NCBI GenBank assembly: GCA_021821185.1
Contig: JAKACU010000068.1
Coordinates: 1-9,610, forward strand
Source of the DNA: Bacillota bacterium
GTDB taxonomy: Bacteria; Bacillota; Bacilli; Alicyclobacillales; SLC66
Length of the DNA stretch: 9,610 bases
Direction of reading: 5' to 3'
Position 1 is the stretch's first letter; the number at the start of each line of letters is the position of its first letter. Below the pieces are notes generated by a model that was given only the letters and a program-made list of their open reading frames with translations, was not told the DNA's origin and made no database searches. The position numbers were made by a program, and so were the translations under genes. Below are positions 5,922 through 9,610 of the stretch, piece after piece.

Positions 5922-7865
5922 ATGAATAAGAAAAATGCATGGTTTGGGGGCATAACCGCTACTCTCTTTACGAGCAGTCTCTTATTTGCCAGTTCGATGA
6001 ACCAGGCCTTGGCGGCTCAAACGGTTTCACAGGGTATTAGTTCTTCTGTTACCAAAAGCGCAACTGTGATGGGAAATCTTCCTGTTGATCAGCCTGTAAC
6101 CGTTAGCATTGTCCTGCGCGCCAATAATCAAACACAATTAACACACTACATTCACCAGACAATTACACCAGATAGTTCTAATTATCGTAAATTTTTGACG
6201 ACGCAGCAATTTGCTCAGGCTTATGGTCAATCGCCTTTGGTAATCGATGCTATAGTAGCTTATTTTAAAATTTATGGTATTTCTGCACAAGTATATCCAA
6301 ACAATCTGGATATTACGTTAAATGGAACAGCCGGTCAGGTCAATCAGGCTTTCGGCGTTGTGTTGCAAAACATGCAATGGGAAGGGAAGAAGTTTTTTGG
6401 GACTAAGGAAAGTCCGAAACTTCCTGGCAATCTAGGGAGCCCGATCTTAGCTGTACTCGGGTTATCAAACTATGCGCCGTTTGCCACAAACATCGCCAAG
6501 ACACCCGCGCCACTGCTCAACAAATTGCCATTGGCTGATACGACAGGCACGGTATCCACTACTCCCGTTGGCTGGGAATCTCCTCAAAGTGTTGAACAGC
6601 TGTATAATATTTCGCCTGTTCAACAAAAGGGCGACCTTGGTCAGGGACAGACACTTGGCATTGTGACGATGGCAAGTTTTAATCCAAATGATGCCTATGC
6701 TTATTGGAAAGCTTATGGAATTAAAGTGCCATCCAAGAACCGCATCTCCTTGATTAACGTAGATGGCGGTGCGGGTACTCCGTCCCTTAATGCTGGTTCA
6801 GGTGAGACAACATTGGATGTTGAACAATCTGGATCCTTGGCGCCGGATGCCAATATTATCGTGTACCAGGCACCCAATACAGACTATGGCTTTGTCGATG
6901 CGTTTTTTCGCGCTGTTTCAGACAATCAAGTAGGATCACTTTCTGCCAGTTGGGGTATGAGTGAGGATGCCGTAAGTACCTCTATCGCGCAGGGGCAAGA
7001 ATCACCCAATTATGCACAAGCTTTTAATGAAGCATTTGAAGAAGCAGCGGCGCAAGGCATCAGCTCATTCGCTGCTACTGGTGACTACGGCGCGTATCAA
7101 GCAGTCAGCGATGTCGGTACAACAGACCTTAGCGTCGGAAATCCTGCAGATAGTCCTTATGTGACTGCGGCTGGTGGAACCACGTTGCCGACGTCTGACA
7201 GCATGATTTTCCAGCAACTAGGAATTTCAATCCCTCAAGAGAGAGCCTGGGGTTACGATTATCTCTATCCTTTATGGAAGGAGTTTGGAGCGTCTAGTGA
7301 ACAGACTTGGGCTGAGTTGGCTATAGGTGGCAGCAATGGCGGGTATAGCAACATCTTTTCAGAACCGAGCTATCAACAGAGCGTTAGCGGTGTCGATCAC
7401 TTTCACGCAGTGCAGTGGTTTACGCCGACGAATAATGACACCAGTTGGACGTTTCATGTGAATCCAGAGGTTATTTCCGGTCAGAGTAACGGTGGTCGAG
7501 CAATGCCTGACATTTCTATGGATGGTGATCCGGATACCGGGTATACGGTTTATAGTACGTTATTTGGCGGTGATAACTGGAGTGTCGGCTGGGGTGGCAC
7601 GAGCTTTGTGGCTCCTCAGTTAAATGGGATTGCGGCGTTAATTAATGAAAGCAATGGTGCACGCGTAGGTTTTTGGAATCCGCAAATTTATCGATTTGCA
7701 GAGCAATCAAATTCACCGTTTACGCCGCTTGATGCGACGGGTACCAGTAACGATAATTTGTACTATACTGGAACGCAGGGAACCATCTACAATCCTGCAA
7801 CGGGACTTGGGACACCTGATGTGGCGAAGTTAACCGCAGCATTTTCTTTTGGTCAGAGGGAATAA
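5922..7865 (+). CDS. Secreted S53 serine-carboxyl protease (sedolisin/kumamolisin type)
   Basis: Exported acid endopeptidase precursor of 647 residues. A signal peptide (about 1-32, ending ALAA) precedes an S53 activation prodomain (about 46-185) with features such as SSNYRKFLTTQQFAQAYG and LNGTAGQVNQAFGV. The catalytic domain carries glutamate 295 and aspartate 299 (GETTLD), the likely oxyanion aspartate 388 (ATGDYGA) and the nucleophile serine 561 (GGTSFVAP). The C-terminal calcium site is visible as LDATGTSNDN followed by YNPATGLGTPD. All key residues are therefore present, and an active enzyme that self-processes at low pH outside the cell is expected. The distance from glutamate to serine is 266 residues, against about 200-207 in kumamolisin and sedolisin. 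This implies an insertion, probably around residues 424-470, rich in aromatic residues. ATG follows GGGGGTG (5911-5917). It is probably transcribed alone. Confidence 0.95.
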   Translation: MNKKNAWFGGITATLFTSSLLFASSMNQALAAQTVSQGISSSVTKSATVMGNLPVDQPVTVSIVLRANNQTQLTHYIHQTITPDSSNYRKFLTTQQFAQAYGQSPLVIDAIVAYFKIYGISAQVYPNNLDITLNGTAGQVNQAFGVVLQNMQWEGKKFFGTKESPKLPGNLGSPILAVLGLSNYAPFATNIAKTPAPLLNKLPLADTTGTVSTTPVGWESPQSVEQLYNISPVQQKGDLGQGQTLGIVTMASFNPNDAYAYWKAYGIKVPSKNRISLINVDGGAGTPSLNAGSGETTLDVEQSGSLAPDANIIVYQAPNTDYGFVDAFFRAVSDNQVGSLSASWGMSEDAVSTSIAQGQESPNYAQAFNEAFEEAAAQGISSFAATGDYGAYQAVSDVGTTDLSVGNPADSPYVTAAGGTTLPTSDSMIFQQLGISIPQERAWGYDYLYPLWKEFGASSEQTWAELAIGGSNGGYSNIFSEPSYQQSVSGVDHFHAVQWFTPTNNDTSWTFHVNPEVISGQSNGGRAMPDISMDGDPDTGYTVYSTLFGGDNWSVGWGGTSFVAPQLNGIAALINESNGARVGFWNPQIYRFAEQSNSPFTPLDATGTSNDNLYYTGTQGTIYNPATGLGTPDVAKLTAAFSFGQRE

Positions 7866-8061
7866 AAGTAATAAAGCAATATCCGCTGACGCGCCGTTTG
7901 ATGAATCTTGGCGCCAGTAGCTAGGAACACCATGTTACGGCGCTGATTTTAACACCCATGGTTTGCAGCAAGCTAGCCCAGTTCGCACGGATGATTGGCG
8001 CAACTAAATTGTACGCAGGGAAGAGATTTGCACGCTTTTTGTTGGTGCGAGTCTCTTTTTT
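7866..8061 (+). other. Structured noncoding stretch after the protease gene
   Basis: No convincing gene lies here; the open frame from 7958 runs through a terminator and a promoter. The RNA could fold into successive hairpins. GCGCC (7891-7895) pairs with GGCGC (7910-7914), extended by CTG (7886-7888) with CAG (7915-7917) past a bulge. ACCATG (7929-7934) pairs with CATGGT (7957-7962), flanked by matching CTAG at 7921 and 7973. The strong terminator at 8021-8061 follows. It may be a long protease 3' untranslated region or a separate small RNA; no promoter and no known RNA family were recognised. Confidence 0.4.
8021..8061 (+). terminator. Rho-independent terminator before htpG
   Basis: AAGAGATTTGCAC (8021-8033) pairs along 13 positions with GTGCGAGTCTCTT (8045-8057), with two G-T pairs, across an 11-base loop, and runs into six T (8056-8061). 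It closes the protease transcript about 155 bases after its stop and insulates htpG. Confidence 0.87.
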
Positions 8062-8090
8062 CCAACGTGCCGAGTTACGAAGACATGAAA

Positions 8091-8118
8091 TTGACGAAAA
8101 CAAAAAGATATGTAAAAT
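8091..8118 (+). promoter_or_regulatory. Sigma-A-type promoter of htpG
   Basis: TTGACG (8091-8096) and TAAAAT (8113-8118) are 16 bases apart, each one base from consensus. Transcription would start near 8125, immediately before the CIRCE element, which is the usual arrangement for HrcA-repressed promoters. Confidence 0.78.
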
Positions 8119-8126
8119 AAACAGTA

Positions 8127-8153
8127 TTAGCACTCTGTATTAATGAGTGCTAA
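8127..8153. promoter_or_regulatory. CIRCE element (HrcA operator)
   Basis: TTAGCACTC (8127-8135), nine spacer bases, then GAGTGCTAA (8145-8153): an exact match to the CIRCE consensus arms and spacing. HrcA binds this operator and represses until heat stress titrates GroEL. It sits at the start point of htpG transcription, so htpG here is expected to be in the HrcA regulon. Confidence 0.96.
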
Positions 8154-8192
8154 CAATTTACGCTGTGAGACAGGTTGAGAGGAGTCGTTACT

Positions 8193-9610
8193 GTGGAAAA
8201 AACACCTTTTAAAGCGGAATCCAAACGATTATTAGAAATGATGATTCATTCGATTTATTCTCATCGTGAAATTTTTTTGAGGGAACTGATTTCCAATGCG
8301 AGCGATGCCATTGACAAAATTTACTACAAGGCACTGACGGATACTACGTTAGTTTTTGACCAAGACAATTATTACATAAAAGTGGTTGCTGACAAGGAAT
8401 CTCGTACGCTGGTGGTGTCAGATACTGGCATTGGCATGTCCAAAGAGGAACTGGAAAATAACCTCGGAGTCATTGCACAAAGTGGATCTTTAACATTTAA
8501 GCGTGATAATGACGCGAAAGATGGTCATGACATCATTGGGCAGTTTGGTGTGGGTTTTTATTCGGCATTTATGGTCGCAGACGAAGTCACTGTGACGAGC
8601 AGAGCTTTGGGAAGTGATACAGCATTTAAGTGGCAATCTTCCGGTACGGATGGCTATACGATTGTTCCTGATCAAAAGGATACGGTTGGCACCGAAATCG
8701 TTTTGAAAATTAAAGAGAGTACCGAAGACGAGAACTTTGATGAGTATTTGGATGAGTATCGCTTACGATCGATTATCAAAAAATATTCTGATTTTATTCG
8801 TTATCCGATCAAAATGGATGTGACCGATCGACGTCCAAAAGACGGCAGTGAAGGTGAGTTTGAGGAGTATCAAGAGGAACAGACAGTCAATAGCATGGTA
8901 CCAATCTGGAGAAAGAACAAAAATGAACTGACGGATGAAGATTATCAAAATTTTTACATGGAGAAACATTACGGCTTTGATAAGCCTTTGCAACATATCC
9001 ATATCAGCGTAGATGGTGCTGTACGTTATAACGCCATCCTGTATATCCCTGAGCATACTCCCTTTGATTACTACACTAAGGAATATGAAAAGGGATTGGA
9101 ACTGTATTCAAACGGAGTGCTGATCATGAGTAAATCTCCAGATCTTCTTCCGGATTATTATAGTTTCGTCAAAGGCATGGTCGATTCGGAAGATTTGTCT
9201 TTGAATATATCCAGAGAGATATTGCAACAAGACAAGCAATTGGCATTAATCGCGAAAAATATAAAGAGTAAGATCACAAGTCAGTTGCAACGCATGCTAA
9301 AAGATGAGCGAGAGAAATTCGAGACGTTTTATCAATCATTTGGTACGCAACTGAAGTATGGAGTTTACAGTGATTATGGCAGTAATAAAGATGTCTTGCA
9401 GGATCTCTTGATGTTTTATTCTTCGAAGGAAAAGAAATTGGTCACCCTGGATGAATACGTTTCGCGCATGCCCGAAGATCAAAAATATATTTATTACGCA
9501 GCAGGCGATACGTACGATCGGATCGAAAAGTTACCGCAAACTGAGCTTGTGCTTGATAAAGGATATGAGATTTTGTACTTCATTGAAGATGTCGATGAGT
9601 TTGCCATCAA
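8193..9610 (+). CDS. htpG: Molecular chaperone HtpG (Hsp90), N-terminal part
   Basis: Bacterial Hsp90, an ATP-driven cytosolic chaperone dimer. The frame is open from the GTG at 8193 to the right edge (472 complete codons), about three quarters of the usual 620-630 residues; the dimerisation end is missing. The start [18 protein letters not shown] is typical, and AGAGGAG (8178-8184) lies 8 bases upstream. The GHKL ATPase domain shows [14 protein letters not shown] (catalytic glutamate 31, asparagine 35), SDTGIGMS (aspartate 77) and the lid glycines [11 protein letters not shown] (116-126). The middle domain contains [16 protein letters not shown] and [11 protein letters not shown] with its ATP-contacting arginine. 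No frameshift is seen. Promoter and CIRCE upstream indicate heat-inducible, HrcA-repressed expression. Confidence 0.97.
   Translation, partial: MEKTPFKAESKRLLEMMIHSIYSHREIFLRELISNASDAIDKIYYKALTDTTLVFDQDNYYIKVVADKESRTLVVSDTGIGMSKEELENNLGVIAQSGSLTFKRDNDAKDGHDIIGQFGVGFYSAFMVADEVTVTSRALGSDTAFKWQSSGTDGYTIVPDQKDTVGTEIVLKIKESTEDENFDEYLDEYRLRSIIKKYSDFIRYPIKMDVTDRRPKDGSEGEFEEYQEEQTVNSMVPIWRKNKNELTDEDYQNFYMEKHYGFDKPLQHIHISVDGAVRYNAILYIPEHTPFDYYTKEYEKGLELYSNGVLIMSKSPDLLPDYYSFVKGMVDSEDLSLNISREILQQDKQLALIAKNIKSKITSQLQRMLKDEREKFETFYQSFGTQLKYGVYSDYGSNKDVLQDLLMFYSSKEKKLVTLDEYVSRMPEDQKYIYYAAGDTYDRIEKLPQTELVLDKGYEILYFIEDVDEFAI

Noticed and set aside
7958..8143. 61-codon plus-strand frame after the protease
   Set aside because: It runs through a strong terminator, the htpG promoter and into the CIRCE element, which a real gene would not do.
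8763..9056. 97-codon minus-strand frame, hydrophobic in translation
   Set aside because: It is antisense to conserved HtpG middle-domain sequence; its hydrophobicity follows from the complementary codons.

Overview
The window reads as chromosomal DNA from a low-to-mid GC Firmicute. The best fit is an acidophile of the Alicyclobacillus type. The clues are strong AGGAGG-like ribosome binding sites, a textbook CIRCE (HrcA) operator, a YhfW-like FAD/Rieske oxidoreductase as in Bacillus, and a kumamolisin-type S53 acid protease. The genus is inferred; no marker gene is present.

Layout. (1) 2-409: C-terminal third of a sugar-efflux-type MFS transporter, entering from the left. (2) 410-949: no intact gene, some small inverted repeats, and a possible worn transposase tail near 801-938. 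(3) 950-2906, minus strand: an OmpR-type response regulator followed by its sensor histidine kinase. The kinase ribosome binding site lies inside the last codons of the regulator, and the best kinase start is a rare ATT codon. (4) 2907-3333: a divergent regulatory region with a near-consensus rightward promoter, a terminator-like hairpin about 95 bases downstream of it, and repeated GTCAATTTT-like boxes. (5) 3334-4083: a small secreted, basic, helical repeat protein of unknown role, closed by a strong terminator. (6) 4276-5817: FAD-dependent oxidoreductase with a C-terminal Rieske [2Fe-2S] domain. (7) 5922-7865: secreted S53 (sedolisin/kumamolisin) serine-carboxyl protease, with a long inverted repeat lying over its likely promoter. 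(8) 7866-8061: a noncoding stretch that can fold into several hairpins and ends in a strong terminator. (9) 8091-9610: promoter, CIRCE element and the first 472 codons of htpG (Hsp90), running off the right edge.

The common theme is the cell envelope and stress: a two-component sensor beside a divergent exported protein, an exported acid protease, a redox enzyme and an HrcA-controlled chaperone. Each plus-strand gene from 3334 on appears to be its own transcription unit, because terminators or new promoters separate most of them. Only the regulator-kinase pair is a clear operon. I see no complete mobile element, CRISPR array, tRNA or rRNA. The observations most worth checking are the ATT start of the kinase, the promoter-plus-terminator unit antisense to the regulator leader, the palindrome over the protease promoter, and htpG under a CIRCE element.
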